Assembly: GCA_964017195.1 (NCBI GenBank)
Contig: OZ024892.1
Location: 15,208,071-15,272,070, forward strand
Reading direction: 5' to 3'
Source: Siderastrea radians
Taxonomy: Eukaryota > Cnidaria > Anthozoa > Scleractinia > Rhizangiidae
Length of the DNA stretch: 64,000 nucleotides
The notes under the pieces were generated by a model, which was not told where the DNA came from, made no database searches, and worked only from the letters and a program-made list of their open reading frames with translations. Of the stretch, positions 55,405 through 64,000 are shown piece by piece (the stretch's first letter is position 1; each line of letters begins with the position of its first letter). The position numbers were made by a program, and so were the translations under genes.

Positions 55405-58400
55405 CTTAGCTAACACGCTACTTCCTTCCGTCATGCCGATGTAAGGAAATAGCGGTTGATCTGGCTGATCACGGTCTATGAATATCTGATCCTCTCCCCC
55501 TCCGATGACAACTTTCTTTCCGTTGAGAGTAAAGAAAACTTGAACTCTTCCGTTCGTCTGTTGCTGGTTCTCAAACATGACTGTACAGCGAATGCGATCA
55601 CCTCGGCGAGCCATAACATGACCTGTGTTAAGCAAGATTGTTACTAAAAATGGGTACTTCCCCAAGATTCCTCTTTAGTAATTTAGCCTTTACTTCCATA
55701 AAGTGCCAAACCAGAAATTTTAAAAAAAGTTCCTTAAAATTTTCAGTTGGCAGAGTACCAGATGAAAGTAGTGCCTTACTTCCATCACAACAGGAAAGCA
55801 CCGCAGGAAAGTAATGCTTAATAACTTTCATCTGAATGATTACACTTAAGGATTTCATCACAGATTTAAAAGTTGAACAGTGCAACAAACAGCATCACAG
55901 GAAGGTAAATGGTAATCAACAGTTGCCTTGTTACCTCTGGTTTCGGTTTATACCTTCAGTTTCTTTGCCATTTATATCACTGTGAAAGATTTTTCCGTCA
56001 TCGGTATGGTACCCCACAGATCCAACGTTCCATCCAGGCATTTCACTGATATCATAATCTTCTTTCACTACACCTACTCCCAGCCATCTTTTATGCCCAG
56101 TTTCTATAATGGTGACCTAGAAAGGAAACGGCGTCATGAAAAGTTCATTACTTGTTAAAATATTCTAAAATTACTCATGCAATCAACTTGAAGAAAATGT
56201 TACTGTTACCAGTCAAAATATTGTGAAGCTTAGTAAAGAAAATATTATTTCAAATTCTTAGAGCAGTTTTCAAATGAGTGTCGAAAGTAATGTTGAGTTT
56301 GCTTTGGTTTTGCTTTACTTCGCTCTCTGATTGGTTAGAAAAGCTCGCACCACTTTCTCTACCAATCAGAAAAAACCAAAACCAAACGTGACTTGCTCGC
56401 ACGCGTTTTCCAGCGCTTTATGCTTATTACTTGTATATGCTTCAATTTCTGATTGGTTCATTTTGTTTTTTGTTCCTGTTGTGATTGGTTAGAGTTATTA
56501 CTTTGGTTTTGGCTTTACGACACTCGTTTGAAAAACGCCCTGTAGTAACAGTTAATTTCATGTAACGCATCATCCGCATCGTCAGTGCTTCGCAAAAAGA
56601 ATCAATGTGGAGAAGGCGATGGCGACCATAATTAATCGATCATAACCCTCATTTTAACTCTTTCCCTCCGAGAGTCTTATTTTTGGGACGTTTTCGACCC
56701 GGAGACATTAAACCACTTGTGACGTCATCATTTTTGACGTCACCGGATTGTTTTTATAAGCAGCTAACACAGCAAGGACAGATCCATCCATACGTGCGTT
56801 CATTTTGAGTATCGACCATTTTTGAACGTTAAAGCGGTTTTTTAAGTGCTGTGCTGCCAAATGCCCCTAAACTTTGCTACCAAGGCGTTTTCTTACACTT
56901 CAGCTACATCTTGAATCAGCTTCTGTTGTAAATTGTACAATATTTTCTTTCACGCATGCGCATAAGCCAAAATGTGGACTTTTGAAAATTTGGAATTTGG
57001 AATTTTTTTTTGGCGGATTCATTTCCAATTTTTTTCTCGCTTCTTTTGCTTTCCTTTTTCTCTCCCTTTCTTTTCTCTTTATCTTCTACCCTTTATCCCC
57101 TTTCTATTCACTGGAAAAGTTTTGGCCTCAGCCCTTCTAAAAACCTGGAAATCGAACATTGATCTACTAGGTGACTTGGCCTATTTTACCACCATCTTTG
57201 CACCCAAAATTGGACACGTTTTTTCTGGTAGAGCTCTGCCAGAATTTGGTAGATATTCAAAATGGACACACGTATGGATGGATCTGTCCTTGCTGTGTTA
57301 GCTGCTTATCAAAACAATCTGGTGACGTCAAAAATGATGACGTCACAAGTGGTTTAATGTCTCCGGGTCGAAAACGTCCCAAAAATAAGACTCTCGGCGG
57401 GAAAGAGAAAAGGATATTTTGTTTCAAATGTTTCTTTTTTTTCCCATTAAACCTGATAAATCAACCAAAATCTGTCTCAAAAGAGTAACACTTGTCATGA
57501 TAAACGATTTTAGATTGTTTGGTTAATGACTCAAAAAGAAATTACAAAATAAATGAATGTTAAATGAATATCTGTAAATCGGAAACACATTTCGTTCTGA
57601 CTTAAATTGTTCCTTCGATTTACTCGCGTGAAATGACTGACACTGCTAAGACCCACATAAACAGCAAATGAATAACTGTCAGCTGAACAGACTTTTCTTG
57701 GTGTTCAGCTCCTTTCTGATGTATTTTTCAAATAATCTATACTTTTGCTATGAATTTTCTGTGGTATGTGCAAGGAATTTTTAAAAGGTTGGAGATTACT
57801 TTAAAGTCGAAATAGCTAATGAACGCGAGAACAGTGGACAATTTGGACGCGATGGTCAGATGGCCGAGTAACACACCCACAATTCGACTCCGAGCGAACA
57901 AATCTAAACCCCCTTGGATATTATTCACTATTAATGCATTGCAATACCAAACCACTACATGTAACTTTTGATTTGAAATTGGGTGGTATAGATTTTGACC
58001 ATTCTGGTCTGAAATTGGCTGTGGTTTGGCTGCATGTCTTAAATAGATTATAGACGTTTGCTCTTCTGACTTGAAAAGGCGGAAAATTTTAAGCATCACC
58101 TCTAAATCTCTGAGATTCGTTGGGAAAATCATACATTTTGATCTGGAAATGGGTAAGGTATTGAATAAACTAACTCTATCCAACACCGTCGATCGATTTA
58201 ATTTATTCATCCAAAGAACGATTACGGCATAATATCCTCTGATTATAAGTTCCAACACAAACTACCAGCTTATTCTTCCCACGTAAATAGCAATCTAAGT
58301 ACTGTACGTACAACAACAGCGGCCTATTTACAAAAACAGGGTGTCACACAAAAACATTGTACGAAACAAAATGATTTTTAAGTTCGGTCGTAAGCACACG

Positions 58401-59436
58401 ATCACTGTTTTTGTCGTAGATTGCACTCCTTACACTTTTATGTTACAGATAGTATTTGCAAGAAAGCTCAATTTCTCCCCTTTGTACGAGGGTCTTAAAA
58501 GGGTGGTGGCTTTTACGGTTTTAAAAATGTTAAATTTTTGGCTTTTTTACGGCTTTTTTATAAAGTAAAAAACTAATTTCCATTGTTCTGAACGCATTTA
58601 AGGGCATAGGACCATCCCGGGAAGGAAAACAGGTAATTATTATAATGGAACAAAGGACATTCAAGAGGTCCGCTAACACGTTCTACGAAAGTAGACACTT
58701 CCGGTTTGCACGGTGAGACTCCCGGGTCGCGATTCTAAAGGGGTATGGACCAACTGCTTTCCTTTTCGGTACCAGGGCAGAATGTTTAGCCAAAGTAGCA
58801 GCATTGAACACGAGACAAGACACACAACAGTCTTAAGAACAGATCTTGACACTTTCAAAATAACAATCGGAGCCAGAATTTTTCTTTTTACGGTTAACTT
58901 TCCTTACGACTAACGGTTAAAATTTTTCAATTTTTACGCCTAATGACTGAATTTTTGGCCGTTACACCGTTACGTTTTACCTCTTGAGCCCACATTCATA
59001 TCACACTTAAACGAACATAATCTTACGATCGATTTCGATTAAATTAAATGAATCCCCTTGGCTTAATGTGTTTTTGGGCAGAAAGAAGTAGTATCGAGTA
59101 AAGTGTCTTACCAGTAGAGATATAACACAGAGCCTAACGTACCGGATCAGGTTATACCAGGATTACCCCTGACAATTAATAATCTAATCCCTTGCATTAT
59201 AAAAACGCAAAGCTGATCTCTTTTCCTTGATGGAATTTTTGAATTATAATAGAAAATTATTAATGAGAAGGACGACCAGAAGCATGACTGTTACTGAGTA
59301 TTCCGGCGCCACTCAAATACAACCCTTCTTGCCTTCTTCGCATCCTTTTGTATGTTTGCGTAAAAGCTAGGGATAATAGCTGCTGTGTCAGCATAGTAGA
59401 GCGCATTTATGTTTTCACTCTTGTCTCTGCTAAAGG

Positions 59437-59475
<39 letters not shown>

Positions 59476-60153
59476 TCACGATTGCACAGCTGTTAAAACC
59501 CAGAAAAGAAAGTAAACACGCCAGTTCGGCGATGTCCAATCTTTCTCAAACAAAACTGTTTTAACGTTTTAGACCAAAGCCTTTTCTTTGTTTGAAGAAC
59601 AATCTCTTGGCATTTTTAACACATATCCTTTCGAAATTCATGGTTTTATTTCACTGTTGAATGGAAGCAAATCAGTAAAAGAAATAATGTCCTTTTGGCT
59701 ACTGAGAAAAAAAAAAAACATAGGGCTTAATGGCTTAAAGGCTAGCTACGCCCCCGCTCTGCTCTCGTGTTGTATCTCTAAGTATGACACCCGTCGGGGG
59801 TCACACCCGTGAAGACCATGCTGGGGCCCGATTCACGATAAAGAAACAATACCAAAAATTCACCTCAACTAAGAAGAGTTTCGTGAATCCAGTCCCAGAC
59901 TTCGAACCCCCAAACTTTCAGGTTTAAAGTCCGAGGCGTTGTTGTTACTCACCTCAAAATGAGGAAAATCTGCATCAAAGCTTGTGCGATACCTGGCGCC
60001 ATGGTATAACCCACCAGTAACTTCACACGTCAGAAGTGGACCTTCTATTCGTATGCCCGGTTGGAATTGCCAAGCCTCGGAATAATAATAATATGAATTG
60101 ATATACTGGTAAGTTTTGTTTTTATCGATCGTTGGCGGACGGAAAGCTAGCAT
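55405..60153 (-). CDS. SPRY-domain protein gene (SPRYD3-like), three exons seen, 3' end not found
   Basis: Minus-strand exons: at most 60153 to 59953 (donor GTGAGT), 56116-55954 (acceptor CTAG, donor GTATAA) and 55622-55405 (acceptor ACACAG, donor GTAAGC). Phases are 0 and 1 at the two joins, and the frame is open throughout (about 194 codons). Exon 1 ends DADFPHFE and exon 2 reads VTIIETGHKRWLGVGVV, then PGWNVGSVGYHTDDGKIFH; exon 3 has RGDRIRCTVMFEN and VFFTLNGKKV, then LFPYIGM. These are the classic strands of a SPRY/B30.2 domain, a protein-interaction fold; the SVGYHTDDGK block is closest in my memory to SPRYD3. The start (MLAFRPPTIDKNK, 60153) is uncertain because an acceptor-like TAG lies at the same place. 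Introns hold MITEs. The last donor is strong, so more exons must follow at lower coordinates. Confidence 0.8.
55740..55910 (-). repeat. Degenerate inverted copies of the 105-bp repeat
   Basis: Read on the minus strand, CTTCCTGTGATGCTGTTTGT, ATCTGTGATGAAATCC, CATTCAGATGAAAGTTATTA and TACTTTCCTGCGGTGCT match the unit tandemly repeated at 18.5-19.3 kb. It lies in intron 2 of the SPRY gene. Confidence 0.75.
56261..56542. mobile_element. 282-bp MITE rich in CCAAT boxes, in a SPRY intron
   Basis: Ends GAGCAGTTTTCAAATGAGTG and, inverted, CAGGGCGTTTTTCAAACGAG, both flanked by TA. The interior has several CTGATTGGTTAGA / ACCAATCAG words (CCAAT in both orientations). Confidence 0.8.
56658..57407. mobile_element. 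750-bp MITE with ~160-bp inverted repeats carrying TGACGTCA sites, in a SPRY intron
   Basis: Ends CTCTTTCCC(T/G)CCGAGAGTC as long, nearly perfect inverted repeats of about 160 bp. Each arm contains TGTGACGTCATCA and TTTTGACGTCACC, i.e. two CRE-like TGACGTCA-type sites per arm. The interior is AT-rich with no gene. No target duplication was resolved. Confidence 0.88.
57408..59952. other. Intron of the SPRY gene; no exon seen
   Basis: A 173-codon minus-strand open frame (57737-58258) has no motif I know and no clear splice context. Sequence at about 58500-58570 and 58880-58980 is rich in TTACGG words and may be a decayed repeat. Confidence 0.45.
59441..59470. repeat. (CT)15 microsatellite
   Basis: Fifteen uninterrupted CT units in the first seen intron of the SPRY gene. 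Confidence 0.98.
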
Positions 60154-60544
60154 ATAATCTAGTATAGCATGATCTATCGCTAACGAATGTTGTGAATCAT
60201 GAGGGTACACTGCAGTTGGCTACCTCTTTAGTAGGCGCCCTGCCTTTCGCTTTTGTATTGCAGTATTTGTAGTGTTATTTATTAACTTGGCGTTAATTGC
60301 TTATTGTTATTTATTAACTTGGCGAAGCTTAATGAAATAAAACAAATAAAAAATTAGGCCCTGTTTCCGACAGCGAACAATCCTTACGAGCTAACAGCAG
60401 AGGAGAATAAAAAGGAACGGAGATACGTAAACGGTGATTTATGCTGGCGTCATGAAGAAAAGTGGATAAATGATATATATTTTTTGTTGAGCGGCCAAGT
60501 TTTATTGGATCATCTTGGAATCAACAATTCACATTGATGAAAGA
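60154..60544. other. Upstream flank or intron of the SPRY gene
   Basis: AT-rich, with the word TGTTATTTATTAACTTGGCG repeated at about 60273 and 60306. No promoter motif could be assigned. Confidence 0.4.
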
Positions 60545-60700
60545 TTAAAAATAAAGAAATGATGATGACCCCCCGCAGTTAAGGATATCAATTTAAGCAG
60601 TTGATAAAAGAACATCCAGGCTTGAACGGGATTCGAACCCATGACCTCTGTGAAACCGGTGTCGAACTCTAACCAATTGAGCTATTAAGCCAACTGGGAG
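60545..60700 (-). mobile_element. tRNA-derived SINE
   Basis: On the minus strand, 60691-60619 forms a tRNA-like head. It has a good A box (TAGCTCAATTGGTTAGAG) and B box (GGTTCGAATCC), and acceptor-like ends GGCTTAA and TTCAAGCC with one mispair. The anticodon stem is imperfect, so it is not a normal tRNA gene. A tail follows (CAACTGCTTAAATTGATA, then TAACTGCGGGGGGTC and an AT-rich end), which I associate with cnidarian SINEs. Confidence 0.75.
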
Positions 60701-60820
60701 TTGGTCAATTGCGAATTCGTAGTGATCTTGCTTTAGGTGCCCGAAAAAAATGAGAATAAATGTATGAAGTAATCATATATGTGAACTGCAGATGAAGTAA
60801 TAATAATTAAAACAAAAAGC

Positions 60821-60840
60821 AAAAAAAAAAAAAAAAAAAA
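60821..60840. repeat. A20 homopolymer
   Basis: Twenty consecutive A on the plus strand, about 120 bp outside the 5' end of the SINE. It could mark an old retroposon end. Confidence 0.95.
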
Positions 60841-62890
60841 CATTATGTGCTCTTTTTGAATGGACTTGCGCAGTGTACCTCGTTGAGGTTAGACGTTTCT
60901 TCAAAAGATCCATCAACTTGTTAGAATTATCTAAACGATTACACTAATCGTCATAGATTAACAAATCATGGGAAAAATTTACAAAGATGCCTCTGCGGAC
61001 CCTGACCGTTAAGTCCGGGGAAAACGACTGCGAGAAAACGGTTCACAAACCGACGAGGACTCTGGAACATGACGTGGAGTTCGGGGGACACTGCTGCGTT
61101 GCTTCAGCGCGTTTCGACGAAATCAACGCCAAACTAGACTAAGTCCTTAGGGGTGTGGCGAAATTGAAGCATTAAAAGGACAAATTTGTGATTTGAGCCT
61201 GAAAGCAGAAATGGCGAAAACTACTCAAGCGCTTGAAGACAAGACTAAAGACATGATGCGGAACTTACAAGCAAACGAGTCATTATTTATCGCCTGGGTT
61301 GGGTCGGAGGATTTTGATATGAAATCAGCTTAAAATATCTGATTCCCCTCAAGCTGTTATCATATTTTCATGCACCCCCAAAATGGACACTAAAATTTCG
61401 CGTACACCCGACGGAAAATTGTTAGATTTAGTCATTATCAAGACAAAGAATTTGTATGACAGTTTCTTAAGAAATTGAGAGGTACTAAGGTTGCGGTATC
61501 AGACGATTTTCGTAAGGGTTAAAGGTTTCACTTGAACTGAATCTTTCACATATTTTGTTGATTTTCATCACTAAATGGTTTGATTCGACAAAATTAACTC
61601 ATTGTAGATGCTACTGTTTTTGTTCCGTCTTTATATGGGCTAGAGTTCAAATGTATGAATTGATTCGAAAGCCCAAACTTTATGACAGACTTTTCATTAG
61701 ATTTGCTTCTGACTATTGAGGACGCGCGCGCGATCCACGCGAGTGAAACAAAATGGCTTCTGGTTCTGCAGAACAAGCGACTTGTTTCACTTGCAGCGCG
61801 CCATTCCGGAATTTATATGGCTTCACCGGGGGATTTTCCCACCGGTGTCCTGACTATCATTGACCAATAATATCCATCAATTTTGTACGGCCGTCAATCA
61901 CTTTTCTTACAAGCGCGCGCCACTCACAAATGCCATTTTGCCGATTTAATTTTTGCCGGTTTGTATTTTGATCAACAGAACATTTTTCTTTTCCTTGCCT
62001 AAATTACTTCTCTTTGACTCCGTTTTCATCCTCTAAAATTACAAAAGATCTTCAAGACGCACAGAAGCGGTCCTATTTTCTCTTTTGGCAGGTCGGTGAT
62101 CGTTCTGCTATGTGAGTAGCCTTCGTGTAGCAGTGCCAACCAAACTAAAAGGCCAGCAAGCGTTATTTTTTGTTTCACTTTTTGTCGCCCTAAACCTGCG
62201 AAAGGATTTCTTAACGGCTATTTTGGCTATATAACGCCATAAAAAGCGAACAGAACAATAAGACATTTTTCTCAGGTATTATTTTTAAAGTACAATTAAC
62301 TATGTATTGTCTGTTTCACCTGCTAAGGTTTTGAAGTCCCACTTTTATTTTTGTGAACACTATTACATTTGAAAAAATCGATCTCGCCGAGTAAGCTTAC
62401 ATTGTAAAACATGAGGGCAAAAGCTGTCATAATAAACAAAAAAGAAATCTTGTCCTTTCATTCCAAATTTATATTAAATAACGAAGTTAACTTCACTTCA
62501 AAAGTGCTTTTTATCTATTCATTCTTTAGTGAAATCGTACAAGCCTACCGAATTTTAAGCTTACTAAAATTGTGCAAGGACTCCGAAAAAAGGTAGTTAC
62601 TACGTAACCCGTTGAACTGGGAAAAACTCAAGAACGTTTCCAGACATATTACTTACACTTTGGTTCTAAATACCAACGAACTTCTAAGTCTAGCGTTTCG
62701 TGGCAGCCGACCTCGACAGCATTTTTAAGTTGAGAAAAAAGTTAACATAAAGTTCTTGTCGCCGTGGAATACTCTGCACAAAGCCCCGTTTTCAGAGTTT
62801 GTACTCCTCTCTGTGCTACTTGCAAGAATACAAGAACAACCAGCTACAAATAACGCCACGTATTAACCATGAAGGCAACATACAGTAACG
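60841..62890. other. Intergenic; possible LINE ORF1 scrap
   Basis: At about 61070-61320 (plus), broken frames read SARFDEINAKLD and then, past a stop, LKAEMAKTTQALEDKTKDMM. This coiled-coil-like sequence could be a decayed LINE ORF1, with weak support. A GC-rich CGCGCGCG stretch lies near 61721-61735. Nothing else was assigned. Confidence 0.35.
61753..61863 (+). CDS. Short Cys-rich ORF (36 aa), possible first exon
   Basis: ATG 61753 in strong context (ACAAAATGGC) opens a frame ending TGA 61861-61863. The peptide has ATCFTCSAPFRNLYG and HRCPDYH, a CxxC plus HxC arrangement compatible with one zinc site. The product is not recognised; it could be the first exon of a gene continuing beyond the view, but no clear donor was found. 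Confidence 0.25.
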   Translation: MASGSAEQATCFTCSAPFRNLYGFTGGFSHRCPDYH

Positions 62891-63763
62891 TACCGGTCAA
62901 ATTGAAGCTTCAACATCCCCCCCCCCGGCATACCCCGGGAATTTGACTCTTTGCTGTGCCCGGGGAGTAGGGAATTTGACAGTTAAAGTCTTCGCGGGGG
63001 TGGGGAATTTGAAAACCGCATGGGAAGGGTGGGGAATTTGAACAAATTGCCTCGGTGTCATGTTACCTGTCTCAGCGCTTGTACGTGACGAAAACATGGC
63101 GGAGTTTACAGAGCGTCTTACATCGGAGGATTTTAACGGGACAAAATTGCGCCTTTGTTTGCGACTGGCTGCAAAGGAGAGGGCTGCAAAAGCTTTGCTC
63201 CGTATTTATTACGAAGTGTTAATCGATCTTGAGGTCAGAAAACAATTAGTACAAAATGGAATAACGGCCTCGGTGCTGATCTAACTTATATTGATCTATA
63301 TCGATCTATTGAAATAGACCAAAAGTTTGTGTTTGCTATATTGAAATTATGACGTTTGCCATCATGTATATACCATCTAGGTTTCTGTGATCAAAGTTTG
63401 TCAACTGTTTAAGAGTTTGAGGTTGGTACTCTTTATAGTGCTTTGATATATGGAATAAAAACTATCTTATGAACGCAGAACTGTCTGCTGAACAAGAAAC
63501 CAGTCGTATTATTCAGTTTTTTTCGGGCTTGAGTTTAAGTGCATTTGAAAGCTACGACAGTTGAAAAATATGGTCTTGCATCAAAGATCTCCCGGGGGTG
63601 GGGGCATTTGATCACCTAAAATGGACCTATAGTGGTGCATTTGAACGCCTTTTTGGCCCGGGGGAGGGGAATTTGACCAACACAAATTCCAAAAGTTCAA
63701 ATACCCTGGGGGTTGCCCGGGGGGTTGCCCGGGGGGGATGTTGAACCTTCAATTTGACCGGTA
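62891..63763. mobile_element. GC-rich inverted-repeat element with internal ORF
   Basis: Ends TACCGGTCAAATTGAAG and, inverted, TACCGGTCAAATTGAAG-like, flanked so that GTAC (or TA) is duplicated. Both arms carry C- or G-runs (CCCCCCCCCGG, CCCGGGGGGG) and repeated GGGGAATTTGA words. Length about 870 bp. It contains a 62-codon ORF and a polyA signal. The design matches the element at 479-1364, though the tip sequences differ. Confidence 0.75.
63096..63284 (+). CDS. Small ORF inside the right GC-rich element (62 aa)
   Basis: ATG 63096 in a strong context (AAAACATGGC) starts MAEFTERLTSEDFNGTKLR, continuing with a Leu/Ala-rich helical stretch (LRLAAKERAAKALLRIYYEV) and ending TAA 63282-63284. An AATAAA signal is at 63454-63459. 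An earlier in-frame ATG at 63060 would add 12 residues. The product is not recognised; it is predicted mostly helical and charged. It occupies the same place as the 55-aa ORF in the left GC-rich element, just inside the left repeat and followed by a polyA signal, although the two peptides are not visibly similar. Confidence 0.4.
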   Translation: MAEFTERLTSEDFNGTKLRLCLRLAAKERAAKALLRIYYEVLIDLEVRKQLVQNGITASVLI

Positions 63764-64000
63764 CATAATTTGACTGTACGTCAAAGCGTTTTGAAAAGAT
63801 TGACTACTGAGCGAGGCGACTTCAAACTTTTACAGATCGAGCTCCCGAGATAACCAGGAGATCCGTAATCCGTACGCTTTTCACGCTTCGTAGTTGATTG
63901 TCATCTGTCATCTCACGCATCAGAAAAGAAAGCCATTTAGTGCAAATGTTGGCGGCAAAACAACTTCAGCCAGAATTGAATTCCTGCAAGTGACACAAGT

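Noticed and set aside
57737..58258. 173-codon minus-strand frame as a gene
   Set aside because: No recognisable motif, no start context or splice signals of note, and it lies in an intron of the SPRY gene on the same strand. It is kept only as a note.
60619..60691. A functional tRNA gene
   Set aside because: A and B boxes are good, but the anticodon stem is imperfect, the acceptor stem has a mispair, and a SINE-type tail follows directly.

Overview
The window looks like repeat-rich DNA from a cnidarian, most likely an anthozoan such as a stony coral. The evidence is short exons with GT/AG introns, a BEL/Pao retroelement, a tRNA-derived SINE, many short inverted-repeat transposons, and protein fragments of types I associate with cnidarian genomes. 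The species cannot be named from sequence alone. Host genes are few: a SPRY-domain gene at the right (minus strand, 55405-60153, 3' end not found), a single 3' terminal exon at 30537-30683 (minus), and weak exon candidates at 2.9-6 kb, 7.2 kb and 50.7 kb. The rest is mobile DNA.

Left part (1-34 kb). A GC-rich inverted-repeat element with a small internal ORF lies at 479-1364. An 801-bp segment is tandemly duplicated at 4542-6127. A hAT-type MITE with an exact 8-bp target duplication lies at 8116-8656. Next is a stack of five elements inserted one inside another (8780-15373). Further right are a 105-bp tandem repeat (18.5-19.3 kb) and a broken, 5'-truncated BEL/Pao retrotransposon (22560-28532). 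The reverse transcriptase region of that retrotransposon is split by a piggyBac-like MITE with TTAA flanks.

Central part (34-49.6 kb), the most interesting. An 11-kb DNA transposon (34593-45582) is flanked by an exact 6-bp repeat, GGTACG. Its inverted ends are identical over about 49 bp and continue inward into long arrays (about 25 and 29 units) of a 20/21-bp repeat with a palindromic core. It carries two inward-facing genes, each starting about 60 bp from its array: an intact DDE integrase-like transposase (35210-36481, plus) and a six-exon gene (38309-44888, minus) encoding about 825 aa with SAM, UBX-like and HECT E3 ubiquitin ligase regions. I reconstructed the exons from splice sites; the reading phase is consistent throughout. 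The transposon sits inside the remnant of an outer element (34113-49642) whose ends also contain palindromic arrays. A third, decayed element of similar design (46238-48641), with a broken transposase N-terminus and an inserted Penelope-like fragment, lies beside it.

Right part (49.6-64 kb). A tandem array of alternating long and short units lies at 51.2-52.7 kb. The SPRY-domain gene follows, with MITEs in its large introns, then a tRNA-derived SINE (60.5-60.7 kb). A second GC-rich element with a small ORF and polyA signal (62891-63763) resembles in design the one at the left edge.

Inference: the 11-kb element is a candidate autonomous transposon that couples an integrase-like transposase with its own ubiquitin ligase, the arrays probably acting as both transposase-binding sites and promoters. 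Family names rest on motif recognition, not on database searches.
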